The position numbers and the translations under genes are program-made. The notes under the pieces are model-generated. The model had not been told where the DNA came from and made no database searches. It saw only the letters and a program-made list of their open reading frames with translations. Shown one piece after another: positions 6,634-14,701 of a stretch of 61,607 bases of DNA. Position 1 is the stretch's first letter. Every line of letters starts with the position of its first letter. Source of the DNA: a virus; IMG/VR virus record IMGVR_UViG_3300048029_000244, positions 1 through 61,607 of that record; one strand, given 5' to 3'.

Positions 6634-7019
6634 GATAATTTACTTTTTAAATGTTCTATAATGTTATTCATTTTACGTCTATAGTATAAGTCAAACTCTA
6701 CTATAGTTGATACGCCTTCTGGATTCATTTCTCTAGGCTGTTCCTTTTCCCACAGTCTATAGATTACATTACGCATTCTTTGACTTGGTGTTTTAGTTTC
6801 AAACTCAGCCTCCTGACCCGCAGTCTCTACTAAGTCTACCATTTCTTTTTGAACTGGCGATGTAGATATGACTATGTATCCAGGTTGCTTTAATAAACCA
6901 AAAAGTCTCGCCATTGTTTCAGGCGATAACTCAGGTGTTCCTAATGTTACTTTTAATGATGAGTCGACCATTGTTCTAATGCCGTCTACTCCTCCTTCAA
7001 ATACTACTGTGTTTTTCAT
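6630..7019 (-). CDS. Conserved phage hypothetical protein, 129 aa
   Basis: The protein starts MKNTVVFEGGVDGIRTMVDS, has an alternating-strand N-terminal half (residues 1-55, including SLKVTLGTPELSPE), then a helical half ending in RRKMNNIIEHL. The N-terminal pattern recurs in early regions of many phages. It sits immediately downstream of the RecE-like nuclease, so a role in recombination or its control is possible. No catalytic motif is visible. Confidence 0.7.
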   Translation of the reverse strand: MKNTVVFEGGVDGIRTMVDSSLKVTLGTPELSPETMARLFGLLKQPGYIVISTSPVQKEMVDLVETAGQEAEFETKTPSQRMRNVIYRLWEKEQPREMNPEGVSTIVEFDLYYRRKMNNIIEHLKSKLS

Positions 7020-7023
7020 TGTT

Positions 7024-7848
7024 TTATTTATAAATATCTTCCGATGTTAATGTTACTAAATTTAATTCACCATTAAATTGCTCATACTTTTTTGGATAAT
7101 AGTTTTCAGCAATACACTGTTGATAAGTTTGCAGTAAACTATCTATGTGCAAGTTTGCTTCGTCCATAACAGACTTGTCTAACTCAAACATAGCTATTTC
7201 ATATGGCGCTTCTTTTTCTACTACAGCAAATACAAAACGTGCATCTGGACTTACCAGACCGTTAGCTTGTAATCCACGTAAATAAAATGCAGCCTGTCTG
7301 TCATAACCAAACTTTCTAATACTAGATGTAAAAGCAGATACAGACGTTGTAGTCTTTAAATCTACAACTAAGTCATCATTGTCTCTACGTAAATCTATAA
7401 GGCTCTTACATTTAATTACATGGTTTTTACCATTTTTATCTTGTACTTTTTCTTCCCATATATTTACAGACTCTGCTACACCTTTATTAGACGTAAACAA
7501 TTCAGACATAGTTTTGTTATCATAAACTGCATCTTTCATTGCTAGTATCCTAGAATATTGATCAGTTGTTATTACAACCTTGTCACCTGCTTTAGACATA
7601 TGATTAGCAAAGTCTTCTTTTCCAGCTTTAGTTCTTTTGTCAAGCTTAGGCATTACATAATATAAATCATCAAATTTATCAGACTCTAGCACTGCACAAT
7701 GAAATGCAGAGCCAAATGTCATAGCATCAGTCGGGACAGACTTTTTATCTATCTGAGACTTGAAATATGCAGGGCTTTGTTTTAACCAACTAAGCATTGA
7801 ATTTGTTACATGCTCTTTATCATCATAATAGTTCTCTTGTGTTATCAT
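7024..7848 (-). CDS. RecE-like PD-(D/E)XK exonuclease (DUF3799)
   Basis: This 274-residue protein has the layout of exodeoxyribonuclease VIII/RecE-like PDDEXK nucleases: GSAFHCAVLE (46-55) with H50, a conserved acidic residue near 127-132, CKSLIDLRR with D152, DLKTT (163-167) with D163 and K165, and RQAAFYLRG further on. Such enzymes degrade duplex ends 5' to 3' to expose 3' single strands for annealing. The Rad52-family protein, SSB-like protein and RusA-like resolvase in the same operon complete a recombination set. The start at 7848 is preceded by AAAACT, as are several neighbours. Confidence 0.88.
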   Translation of the reverse strand: MITQENYYDDKEHVTNSMLSWLKQSPAYFKSQIDKKSVPTDAMTFGSAFHCAVLESDKFDDLYYVMPKLDKRTKAGKEDFANHMSKAGDKVVITTDQYSRILAMKDAVYDNKTMSELFTSNKGVAESVNIWEEKVQDKNGKNHVIKCKSLIDLRRDNDDLVVDLKTTTSVSAFTSSIRKFGYDRQAAFYLRGLQANGLVSPDARFVFAVVEKEAPYEIAMFELDKSVMDEANLHIDSLLQTYQQCIAENYYPKKYEQFNGELNLVTLTSEDIYK

Positions 7849-7852
7849 AGTT

Positions 7853-8095
7853 TTAGTTTTGTTCTAGGTCTTGTTTTCTAAATTCTCTTTTATATAGTTC
7901 GTAGTTAGGCAAATCCTTAGCGCTACGCTCTATATCTTCGTGCAATTCGCAAATCTTTTTATACAAATCTTCATAATGTTCTGGTGTTTTATGTATGTTT
8001 TTCATTTGTTCTAATACATGTTCTACCACCATTATAGTATACTCCTGATTTGACAGTGCATCTAAATACGCTTTCTCTTTCTTTTTATTAAACAT
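7853..8095 (-). CDS. Hypothetical charged helical protein, 80 aa
   Basis: This acidic, helix-rich protein (MFNKKKEKAYLDALSNQEY...) overlaps the upstream DnaA-domain-like gene by 8 nt and ends 4 nt before the nuclease gene. No domain is recognised. Close coupling to the nuclease suggests a shared function only by position. Confidence 0.7.
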   Translation of the reverse strand: MFNKKKEKAYLDALSNQEYTIMVVEHVLEQMKNIHKTPEHYEDLYKKICELHEDIERSAKDLPNYELYKREFRKQDLEQN

Positions 8096-8558
8096 AATTA
8101 TACTTTAGTTCTTTATTAGTTTGTTTTAATTCTTTGATTTGTCTTTTTAGTTTGAACATTTCAGTTTTAATATCTTCTATTTCTTCTTTTTTAGAGGTAA
8201 TGTTTTCTCTAAGAACATTGTTAGATATTAATAATCTGTGTACTATGTCTGCGTGTTTGTCTTTATCATCTAAGTATGACTTAGCAAACGAGCTTGCAAC
8301 AGCATATGCATTAAAATAATCTTTGTATATCTTGCTTAGCTTATCATATTCTTTGACATGATATATAACAGAAGAATGGTCTCTGTTAATTAACTTGCCA
8401 CAATTATCTAAGCCTAAATCAAATACACGCCTTAATACATTAGACACTATTAGTCTGTGAAATACTAGCTCACGCTTTCTGCTCCTAGACATAAACTCTT
8501 TTTTACTTATGTTATGTTTAACTAAATAATCTTCTATAAACTTCTTTGCTTGTTTCAT
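8088..8558 (-). CDS. DnaA domain IV-like DNA-binding protein with coiled coil
   Basis: Residues ~25-80 resemble the C-terminal DNA-binding domain of DnaA, including the signature NRDHSSVIYHVK (58-69), in which RDHxxV/I is the DnaA-box contact motif. The ATPase domain is absent. Residues ~105-156 are a long charged coiled coil. A stand-alone DnaA domain IV could recognise phage or host DnaA boxes to help load the DnaB helicase encoded nearby, or regulate transcription. The start overlaps the stop of the RusA-like gene. Confidence 0.78.
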   Translation of the reverse strand: MKQAKKFIEDYLVKHNISKKEFMSRSRKRELVFHRLIVSNVLRRVFDLGLDNCGKLINRDHSSVIYHVKEYDKLSKIYKDYFNAYAVASSFAKSYLDDKDKHADIVHRLLISNNVLRENITSKKEEIEDIKTEMFKLKRQIKELKQTNKELKYNYV

Positions 8559-8923
8559 TATAATACTTTTATAATTACACCTGGGTTAGCTTTATCGTAT
8601 GTGTATGGCTCAAATGATGGTATTATGTTTTCACAGTTATCATCCTCTAACCAACCATACTTAACCATTAGGTCTTGAACAGTTTGACACGGGTTTATGT
8701 AATCAAACTTATGTTTAGATCCCCTAACAAATGTAAATGATATTTTATAGGGGGCTGTCTTACCCTTCAACAAAGACTTAAACCTCTCCTTGTTCGATAA
8801 GTAATCAGCTTTTGTAGACTTGATGTATTTCATCACAGTCTTAGAGTGGATGAGCATTTTGCCCGTCCATCTCTTACCGTTTTTGCTAGAGGGTACATTA
8901 CCCCCTATAAATATCTGGTTCAT
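8558..8923 (-). CDS. RusA-like Holliday junction resolvase
   Basis: This 121-residue protein fits RusA in size and layout: an N-terminal GGNVPSSKNGKR, then KFDYINPCQTVQDLM (72-86) with D74, N77 and D84, then GWLEDDNCENII (90-101) with D94 and D95. These acidic residues match the RusA catalytic set. RusA enzymes cut four-way junctions made during recombination-dependent replication. One difference from common RusA proteins is FDYIN in place of DxDN. The gene lies between the SSB-like and DnaA-like genes. Confidence 0.8.
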   Translation of the reverse strand: MNQIFIGGNVPSSKNGKRWTGKMLIHSKTVMKYIKSTKADYLSNKERFKSLLKGKTAPYKISFTFVRGSKHKFDYINPCQTVQDLMVKYGWLEDDNCENIIPSFEPYTYDKANPGVIIKVL

Positions 8924-8933
8924 AATTTAAAAT

Positions 8934-9527
8934 TTAGAATGGTAAGTCTGCATCTTCATGAGACTGAGAAACCACTTGTGGCTCTACATCCATTTGATTT
9001 AATGAAGACAATAAATTCATGTCATCTTGCGATAATGTTTTATTGTACTTAGAATCATAGGTTAACTTTTTACCCATAGCAGAAGACCACAGATATTTAA
9101 CTGCTGTTTTCTTTTCTGGTTGTTTAGTATCTCTATTCTTACCAATGTATTCTTCAGAAACAAAAGCACATTGTACTCTTTTGTTAATAGCTGCCTTACA
9201 AGCTATGGCGTCTGTAGTAAATTCTTTTACTCCACAGTTCATAAGAAAGTCTTTTAACTGTTTCTTTTTCCAGTCTTTAGACTTAGAGCTGTCAGTTTGT
9301 TTGACTACCCAAAATCTTGCACTAGCCTGTTTACCACACTCTGTTAGCATATAGAACTCTATGAATGGTGAACCACCATATCCTTCTATTTCTGTAGAGT
9401 TTTTAACACCTGTAACAGTACAGACGTACCCGCCTGGTGTTACTCTGCCTGGGTACTTACCATCTTTCTTAAAGTTAGTGTTCCCTCCTTTAAATTCTGC
9501 TAAATTAAAAGCTTCCATTTGAATCAT
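8934..9527 (-). CDS. Single-stranded DNA-binding protein-like, with acidic tail
   Basis: This 197-residue protein has a beta-rich body (residues ~25-150, GGYVCTVTGV, PFIEFYML, ARFWVV) consistent with an OB fold. A low-complexity linker leads to an acidic C-terminal tail ending DADLPF. That tail is a hallmark of bacterial SSB and phage SSB-like proteins, where it recruits partner proteins. The gene sits between the Rad52-family annealing protein and the RusA-like resolvase. The family assignment rests on tail and context rather than a full motif match. Confidence 0.75.
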   Translation of the reverse strand: MIQMEAFNLAEFKGGNTNFKKDGKYPGRVTPGGYVCTVTGVKNSTEIEGYGGSPFIEFYMLTECGKQASARFWVVKQTDSSKSKDWKKKQLKDFLMNCGVKEFTTDAIACKAAINKRVQCAFVSEEYIGKNRDTKQPEKKTAVKYLWSSAMGKKLTYDSKYNKTLSQDDMNLLSSLNQMDVEPQVVSQSHEDADLPF

Positions 9528-9552
9528 AATTTTAGTTTTAAATATTAAATAA

Positions 9553-10083
9553 TTACTTTTTCCAGTTAAATCTTACTTTACCATTTTGGTCTTTGGCAGC
9601 TAACTGGATTAAACTGCCTTTATCATCGCGTTTTGCGCCCCAAGTCCACTCTTTAAGTTTTAATCCCCAAGTAGCTTTAGCACGACCTCCTACCTCTTGG
9701 TATTCGCCTTGCTCTAGTTTAACTTGTATTAGAGGAAAGTCGTATAACTCACGACCTATACCCCAATTAAAGCATGCACGCTTAAATGCGTCTGAAGCTT
9801 GACCTTTCTCAGCCTCAGTGTTAGACTCTGTACCCACGTCTTGTTTGCTAACCCACTGATTGATAGTCGGGTTGTATACAGACACAGTACAGTAAAGTCT
9901 ACCGTCTTTTACCTCGTAGCTTTTGCTCCAGTTCTCTGGGCCTACAACTGCGTCTAAGACATTCATATCGTATCTTGCGTCTTTGTAGGCTAAGATTGTA
10001 GCATAGCCACCTTTGTTAATTGATTGTACTCTGAAGTCTATCTGCTCCATTTCCACTGGTTGATTTAATTTTTTAAAATCCAT
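9553..10083 (-). CDS. Rad52/22-family single-strand annealing protein
   Basis: The start at 10083 (MDFKKLNQPVEM) is preferred because it is preceded by AAAACT, as are other operon starts. A start at 10107 would overlap the upstream gene. The core DMNVLDAVVGPENWSKSY, then DVGTESNTEAEKGQASD, then FKRACFNWGIGREL is typical of phage Rad52/22 proteins. They form rings that anneal complementary single strands. It would work with the RecE-like nuclease and SSB-like protein downstream. Confidence 0.88.
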   Translation of the reverse strand: MDFKKLNQPVEMEQIDFRVQSINKGGYATILAYKDARYDMNVLDAVVGPENWSKSYEVKDGRLYCTVSVYNPTINQWVSKQDVGTESNTEAEKGQASDAFKRACFNWGIGRELYDFPLIQVKLEQGEYQEVGGRAKATWGLKLKEWTWGAKRDDKGSLIQLAAKDQNGKVRFNWKK

Positions 10084-10087
10084 AGTT

Positions 10088-10312
10088 TTACTTTTTTCTT
10101 GTTTCATATCGTTTTATATCTCTGTTAAGCTTTTTAAGTGTTGCTACTGCCAAAACTATCTTAATGAATCTTCTTATAAGTATTGGCGATTTACTTGTAA
10201 TAAGTATAAATCCTATTTCTTTGAAGACTCTATGTAAGATTGATTTGATTGTAGCTTTACTGAAGCCAGTACGTTCAGATACTCTACTTATGATACGTTC
10301 ATAATTAGACAT
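10088..10312 (-). CDS. Hypothetical basic protein with HU-like N-terminal pattern
   Basis: This 74-residue, very basic protein has a helical N-terminus (ISRVSERTGFSKATIKSIL followed by HRVFKEIGFIL) that resembles the first helices of HU/IHF proteins. The DNA-wrapping beta arm is missing or replaced by a hydrophobic basic segment (RRFIKIVLAVATLKKL). It could be a minimal HU-like or simply a helical DNA-binding protein. A weak promoter-like TACTTTAG lies upstream in the short gap at 10313-10350. Confidence 0.55.
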   Translation of the reverse strand: MSNYERIISRVSERTGFSKATIKSILHRVFKEIGFILITSKSPILIRRFIKIVLAVATLKKLNRDIKRYETRKK

Positions 10313-10350
10313 AAATTCTCTTTTTGCTACGCTAAAGTAATATTTATTTT

Positions 10351-10500
10351 TTACTTTTTACGCATATTTTTAATTTTTATTAACAAAAATCCTAACCCAG
10401 TTATAGCTATAAATGGTATAAGTTTTATTGATAATATTGCTGTAAAAATTAAGGCTAGCATTCCAATAAATGCCCACCCTACAATATCTACTTCGTTCAT
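10351..10500 (-). CDS. Small two-helix membrane protein, 49 aa
   Basis: This ORF begins MNEVDIVGWAFIGMLALIFT and has two hydrophobic helices (residues ~6-24 and ~26-42) followed by a basic tail ending NMRKK. Its ATG overlaps the TGA of the DnaB gene, so it is translationally coupled to it. A second protein starting MNEV and with a hydrophobic helix is encoded (in broken form) at 17159-17336. Role unknown. Confidence 0.65.
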   Translation of the reverse strand: MNEVDIVGWAFIGMLALIFTAILSIKLIPFIAITGLGFLLIKIKNMRKK

Positions 10501-11780
10501 ATTCTTGACATAAATTTAGTTCGACTTGCGTCAAAGTTCATATTAATTTCTCCTACACCTATATTACGACCTTTAGCAAATATAATCTGCGCTAGGCCAG
10601 CAGAATCAGTGCCGTCTTCGAGTGAGGGGATGTTGTAGTATTCAGGTCTATATAGTAGACAGACTATATCCGCTGCTTGCTCGATTTCACCTGACTCTCT
10701 AAGGTCAGACATAGTAGGTTTAGGATTGCCTCTAAATGATACACCTCTGTTTAGCTGTGATAAAGCTATAACAGATATGTTAAGTTCTTTTGCAAGGTTT
10801 TTAAGCGTCCTTGCAACCATTGAGACTTCTTGTTCTCGCGTACCGTTTTTCTTTCCTTCAACGGAGACGAGTTGGAGGTAGTCGATAAGTACAACCTCAA
10901 CATTGTCATTAATAGCATATTTTCTAATTTTAGATGTTAAATAGTTTAGTGATGTTCTTTTACAATCGTCTATCCTAAGAGGTAAGCTTTCTATTACGCC
11001 TATAGCTTTGTTAACTAATGCTAACTGCTCTTTATCTATTGCGCCTTGATTAAGCTCTCTTAGAGATACACCAGACTCTACACTAATAAGTCTTTGTAGT
11101 AACTGTGGGGCAGACATTTCGTAACTAAATATAGCTACAGGATGTTTAGTCTTAACAGCATTGTATGCAACATTTAAAGCAAAACTTGTTTTACCCATAG
11201 AAGATGCTGCACCAATGATTGTCAAGTCTGTAGGCTGCCAACCATTTGTAAAGTTGTCTAGACACGAGTAACCAGTTGTTACACCAGTAATACCATCGGT
11301 AGCCATGCGGGTCGTTAAAGTCTGATAGTAATCACCAAGTTGAGACACGATTGTTTCGTTATCACTTGCGCTATCAGCTGATATAATGTTTATACCCTTT
11401 TTAAGTACCTCTGATATATTGTCTAGATGTTCTCTATTTTGCATTAAGTTATTTATCTCCAGCAAAACACTACCCATAGATTCATATTTACTATTGTAAA
11501 CCATATCATCTATGACTTGCTCTAACTGAAAGTTAGAATAACCATACTTTTCACAGTCAAATAACACGCCCAGAACTATTTTATCCATTCCTAATTGCTT
11601 ACCAAGTGTTACCAGGTCTATTGCTTTATCAGACTTGTAGACTTTTTTAATTGCATTCCATATCATATTATGATTTGGATCTTGCAATCTAATTTTGTTT
11701 AATCTATCTTCGTGTAAAGCATATGTTTCTGGACTTACTAGTATTCTGCCAATAAGAAACTTTTCTTGTTCTGTGTTCAT
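10497..11780 (-). CDS. dnaB: Replicative DNA helicase, DnaB-like
   Basis: This 427-residue protein has the DnaB layout: an N-terminal helical domain (residues 1-120), a linker, then a RecA-type ATPase with Walker A GAASSMGKT (~190-198), H1a EMSAPQL, Walker B VVLIDYLQLV (~297-305) and a C-terminal GEIEQAADIVCLLYRPEYY arginine-finger region. It unwinds DNA at the phage fork. The start at 11780 is preceded by AAAACT; an upstream ATG at 11804 overlaps the next gene and is less likely. No phage primase or polymerase is seen nearby. Confidence 0.93.
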   Translation of the reverse strand: MNTEQEKFLIGRILVSPETYALHEDRLNKIRLQDPNHNMIWNAIKKVYKSDKAIDLVTLGKQLGMDKIVLGVLFDCEKYGYSNFQLEQVIDDMVYNSKYESMGSVLLEINNLMQNREHLDNISEVLKKGINIISADSASDNETIVSQLGDYYQTLTTRMATDGITGVTTGYSCLDNFTNGWQPTDLTIIGAASSMGKTSFALNVAYNAVKTKHPVAIFSYEMSAPQLLQRLISVESGVSLRELNQGAIDKEQLALVNKAIGVIESLPLRIDDCKRTSLNYLTSKIRKYAINDNVEVVLIDYLQLVSVEGKKNGTREQEVSMVARTLKNLAKELNISVIALSQLNRGVSFRGNPKPTMSDLRESGEIEQAADIVCLLYRPEYYNIPSLEDGTDSAGLAQIIFAKGRNIGVGEINMNFDASRTKFMSRI

Positions 11781-11787
11781 AGTTTTA

Positions 11788-12429
11788 TTAATTTGTATAT
11801 TCAACTTCAGTGTATGTATACGGCTCTATTTCTTCACATTTAGGACAGTAACTATGATGATCGTCTTCATCATACTCTTGATCTACATCACAGCATTCTG
11901 TTTTGTAAACAACACGACCATCTTTATTATATTCATGTCCATCAATGCAACCAAACATACCAGCATACCCGCCTTCTTCTTCCCATTCATTTTCAAAATC
12001 TAAATTAGAAAATTGTTCTATTAAATGGTTAATAAAGTTTACAGGCGGCCCCCAAGGGGTATCAAATTTAAGAATAAATTGTGAATCTGTAACTTCATGG
12101 ACTTCTACATCACTGCAATTCCATTTACATCCCCAATTTTCTAGAGACCAATCATACCAATTTGTATGACCATACTCTTCTGTCATTATATCTATCTCTG
12201 TTTGTGTCAACCCTCTTTTACTGCCGTCTGCATTTTCTACCCACTGCTCATACTTTACACCGTCTATAGTGCAAAAGCCAGTAGTAATTTCTCTAAAGAT
12301 TGCAGGCATAGGGACAAACCATTCAAAATCAAATGACTCTCTATCATTAGACTTAAACTTGTCATAAAACTTTTTCATTCCCTCTTTAGTTCCTCGAACC
12401 TCCAAGGTATTCCAGCACCAGTTTGGCAT
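11788..12429 (-). CDS. Api92/YubB-like ferredoxin-fold protein
   Basis: The N-terminus MPNWCWNTLEVRGTKEGMKKF is diagnostic of the Api92-like/YubB family (DUF1281, ferredoxin-like domain). Conserved later segments are SLENWGCKWNCSDVEV and FDTPWGPPVNFI. An extra acidic C-terminal tail (residues ~165-213) carries cysteines (ECCDVD, YCPKCEE) that could bind zinc. Members are common on plasmids and phages and their function is unknown. Confidence 0.82.
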   Translation of the reverse strand: MPNWCWNTLEVRGTKEGMKKFYDKFKSNDRESFDFEWFVPMPAIFREITTGFCTIDGVKYEQWVENADGSKRGLTQTEIDIMTEEYGHTNWYDWSLENWGCKWNCSDVEVHEVTDSQFILKFDTPWGPPVNFINHLIEQFSNLDFENEWEEEGGYAGMFGCIDGHEYNKDGRVVYKTECCDVDQEYDEDDHHSYCPKCEEIEPYTYTEVEYTN

Positions 12430-12430
12430 A

Positions 12431-12685
12431 TCAATCTTGTTCTTTTGCGTATTCTAAAACATTATTGTATAAGTCAGAATCAATATGGTCATAATATAAA
12501 TCAGTAATATCGACAGAAATTGTGTTACCATATGTGTCTTCACTGATGTATTGTACCTTAATAATTTCCAACTCTTCTTCAGGTGGTTGCTCCCACGTTC
12601 CAGTATCTTCATAATATCTAAAGTCTACGATTAATGTATAATTATCACTTTCTTCTACGTAATCACTTACTAATGTTTTCTTCAT
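12431..12685 (-). CDS. Hypothetical acidic protein, 84 aa
   Basis: This highly acidic protein (MKKTLVSDYVEESDNYTLIV...) has beta-strand-like segments and a helical end. It lies 1 nt before the Api92-like gene and overlaps the end of the upstream gene by 23 nt. Strong negative charge and small size are reminiscent of DNA-mimic or anti-host proteins, but that is only a compositional remark. Confidence 0.65.
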   Translation of the reverse strand: MKKTLVSDYVEESDNYTLIVDFRYYEDTGTWEQPPEEELEIIKVQYISEDTYGNTISVDITDLYYDHIDSDLYNNVLEYAKEQD

Positions 12686-12944
12686 CTTCGTCTTTTTTAT
12701 TTAATGTTTCTTTTAAGCCAATAAAAATATTATCAACTAACTTATGAGCTGTGTCTACAGCATTTAATGTCTTTTCTTTTAATGTAGTTTTAGGCTCTAT
12801 AAGTTTAGCCTCTTCGTAGTTTTTAAGAAAATCTATTGTTAGTTTATGCGCAAAATTCTCTTTTGCTTCATCTTTAAAGCATCCATGTCTAGCTAAATTA
12901 TCAACAATATTGATAGATAGCTCGATATTATTAAAACTTTTCAT
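12663..12944 (-). CDS. Hypothetical helical protein, 93 aa
   Basis: This charged helical protein (MKSFNNIELSINIVDNLARHG...) has an acidic end DEDEENISK. No family is recognised. An 89-bp gap upstream holds a strong hairpin (13008-13028), so this gene may be the first of a sub-operon. Confidence 0.65.
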   Translation of the reverse strand: MKSFNNIELSINIVDNLARHGCFKDEAKENFAHKLTIDFLKNYEEAKLIEPKTTLKEKTLNAVDTAHKLVDNIFIGLKETLNKKDEDEENISK

Positions 12945-13007
12945 AATTTTGTACTGTTTTAGTTTTTTAATTATTTGAATAAATAGTTCGAATTTCAGTT
13001 GTTTTAT

Positions 13008-13035
13008 GAAGGGGCGTTCTGCCCCTTCTTTTTTT
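13008..13035 (+). terminator. Strong hairpin with T-run, oriented rightward
   Basis: GAAGGGGC (13008-13015), loop GTTCT, then GCCCCTTC (13021-13028) forms an 8-bp perfect stem followed by seven T on the + strand. Read rightward it is a textbook intrinsic terminator, although all flanking genes are leftward. Read leftward it lacks a U-run. It may block antisense transcription or act as an RNA-processing or attenuation hairpin in the leftward message. Confidence 0.75.
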
Positions 13036-13327
13036 AATACTCTGGTTTTAAATCAGTTAGTCTTTGTTCTCTTTCCAAGTCTTCAAGCTGTACATCTGTA
13101 GGTTCTGATTTCTTAAACACAACTTGTTTAAGCTTTTTTGTTTGCCTTACATGATTAGCCATAGTATTGACTACTTGAAATACATGATTACAAAGTTTCT
13201 TTTGTAAGTCTTCTATGTTATCACCTGGTTCAACTTCCCAGACTTCTCCATAGTTAATCTTTTGATTCTCAAAGTTACCTGTATTAATAGTAACTGATTG
13301 ATTTGATATAATCTCCTTTACTTTCAT
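13034..13327 (-). CDS. Conserved phage hypothetical protein, 97 aa
   Basis: This protein (MKVKEIISNQSVTINTGNFE...) has an N-terminal beta-rich region including INYGEVWEVEPGD, then a helical basic region, then an acidic tail (VQLEDLEREQRL). The N-terminal pattern is familiar from early regions of other phages, without known function. Its stop codon overlaps the T-run of the hairpin at 13008-13035. Confidence 0.7.
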   Translation of the reverse strand: MKVKEIISNQSVTINTGNFENQKINYGEVWEVEPGDNIEDLQKKLCNHVFQVVNTMANHVRQTKKLKQVVFKKSEPTDVQLEDLEREQRLTDLKPEY

Positions 13328-13328
13328 A

Positions 13329-13766
13329 TTACATTTTTTTTATTAATTCATGAAATTCTTCTGCAAACTTCTTTGCTTCCTGATAATCACCGTTGTCTAT
13401 AGCAGCTTTAACACCTTGTGACATTGCGTAACTAGCAGCAGTCATCATCATACTTTTAGATAGACTTTCTTGCACTGGTTCTAAATCTACTTTTTGTGAA
13501 AATTCAAAAGCGCCTAGTATCGAACCAAGCGCATAGACTTCCATCAAGCTTTGTGGCTCACAGTGATACAATAAGCCAGCCCAGATATGTGAACGCGTAT
13601 GCTGTTCACCTTCTTCAAAGTTTTTGATGTAATCTTTAAAACTCTGTTGTATATCATCAAGTCTACCATCAGGTATACCTAATGCTGCTGATATAGTTTC
13701 TTGTTTTGAATCTAAATTAAAATTAGATAATGTTTCGTTGTAATACTTTTTAAATTCTTTTTTCAT
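13329..13766 (-). CDS. Hypothetical protein, 145 aa
   Basis: This mostly helical protein (MKKEFKKYYNETLSNFNLDS...) is acidic and contains a long helix with MMMTAASYAMSQGVKAAI. It sits between the DUF7192-like protein and a small conserved gene with 1-2 nt spacing on each side. No recognised domain; position suggests it belongs with the ATPase pair. Confidence 0.7.
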   Translation of the reverse strand: MKKEFKKYYNETLSNFNLDSKQETISAALGIPDGRLDDIQQSFKDYIKNFEEGEQHTRSHIWAGLLYHCEPQSLMEVYALGSILGAFEFSQKVDLEPVQESLSKSMMMTAASYAMSQGVKAAIDNGDYQEAKKFAEEFHELIKKM

Positions 13767-13768
13767 AA

Positions 13769-14701
13769 TTAAACTGTTTCTAATATTTCTTTTTCTGTAA
13801 TTGATTTTAATAATTCGGTTAGAAAGGCTTTCTCTCTACCTTGTTTAGTCCACTTAACTTCTAGTAAGTGTTTAATGTTTAACAAATCTTTTACCTCCTG
13901 TGATGTTTCATTACCATAACCAAGGCCATTTGTAGCGTTGCCCTCCAGGTAATTAATCCATGTAGTAAAACCAAAAGCTCTGTATAAACCAGGTATACCT
14001 ATACAAGCTATTCTAGACACGTCTAGTTTTTCTTGTGCAGATTTTAATACGCAGGTAAAACCTTGCTCAGGACTTGAGCCTATTAATTTATTAGACATTA
14101 TTTTATGTGCTACACACATTCCCACAACTTCTACTGCTAAACCACAGCGCTGTAGCATGTCCACAGCAACTGTAGTTAAAGCACCTAGTTTGTTAAGCTG
14201 TTCTTCACTATGCCCGCAGGTCACAGAAAAGTTAACACCAAGTCTAATAACATTTTGTTTTTTACCACGAGTCATAGACTGCCAGTGTTCTGGATCACCA
14301 GATAACACCCTGTCTATGTCTAGTTCTGAACCTGATTCACCAAACTTTCTACGTCTTTTAAACGTATCAGCACGTCTCATCATGTCATCTATGCCGTCCA
14401 TATTCAACAAAACATTTCTATACTCTTCTATATGTTTTAGTGTATTTTGAGAACACTCACCGTTTCTAAGAGCTTCTGTTGTTGATTCTAGACCTTGGAA
14501 CTCAGTACCCCAAGTCCATTCGTCAAACTCACCTTTATCAAGATACTTGCGTTTAGTGGCATTATCTTTAGTAGACTCTACCATATGTGCAACAGAATCA
14601 TAGTGTAGTATTTCTACACCTTTATTCTTATTAAACATACCATAGTCGTATGTAATGCCGTCAGGTAATTTCTTTTTCTTTACAAAAGTTTCTTTTAACA
14701 T
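13769..14701 (-). CDS. DUF7192-like protein, partner of the AAA+ ATPase
   Basis: This 310-residue protein contains EWTWGTEFQGLESTTEALRN (61-80), then GSELDIDRVLSGDPEHW, then NVIRLGVNFSVTCGHSEEQL, a layout typical of the phage DUF7192 family, in which the conserved D-x-D/R-L-S-G segment precedes an alpha/beta domain. The gene overlaps the MoxR-type ATPase gene by 7 nt, so the two are co-translated. MoxR-type ATPases usually act with a substrate-binding partner such as a vWA-domain protein. By analogy this may be the effector, but no vWA metal motif is certain. Confidence 0.68.
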   Translation of the reverse strand: MLKETFVKKKKLPDGITYDYGMFNKNKGVEILHYDSVAHMVESTKDNATKRKYLDKGEFDEWTWGTEFQGLESTTEALRNGECSQNTLKHIEEYRNVLLNMDGIDDMMRRADTFKRRRKFGESGSELDIDRVLSGDPEHWQSMTRGKKQNVIRLGVNFSVTCGHSEEQLNKLGALTTVAVDMLQRCGLAVEVVGMCVAHKIMSNKLIGSSPEQGFTCVLKSAQEKLDVSRIACIGIPGLYRAFGFTTWINYLEGNATNGLGYGNETSQEVKDLLNIKHLLEVKWTKQGREKAFLTELLKSITEKEILETV

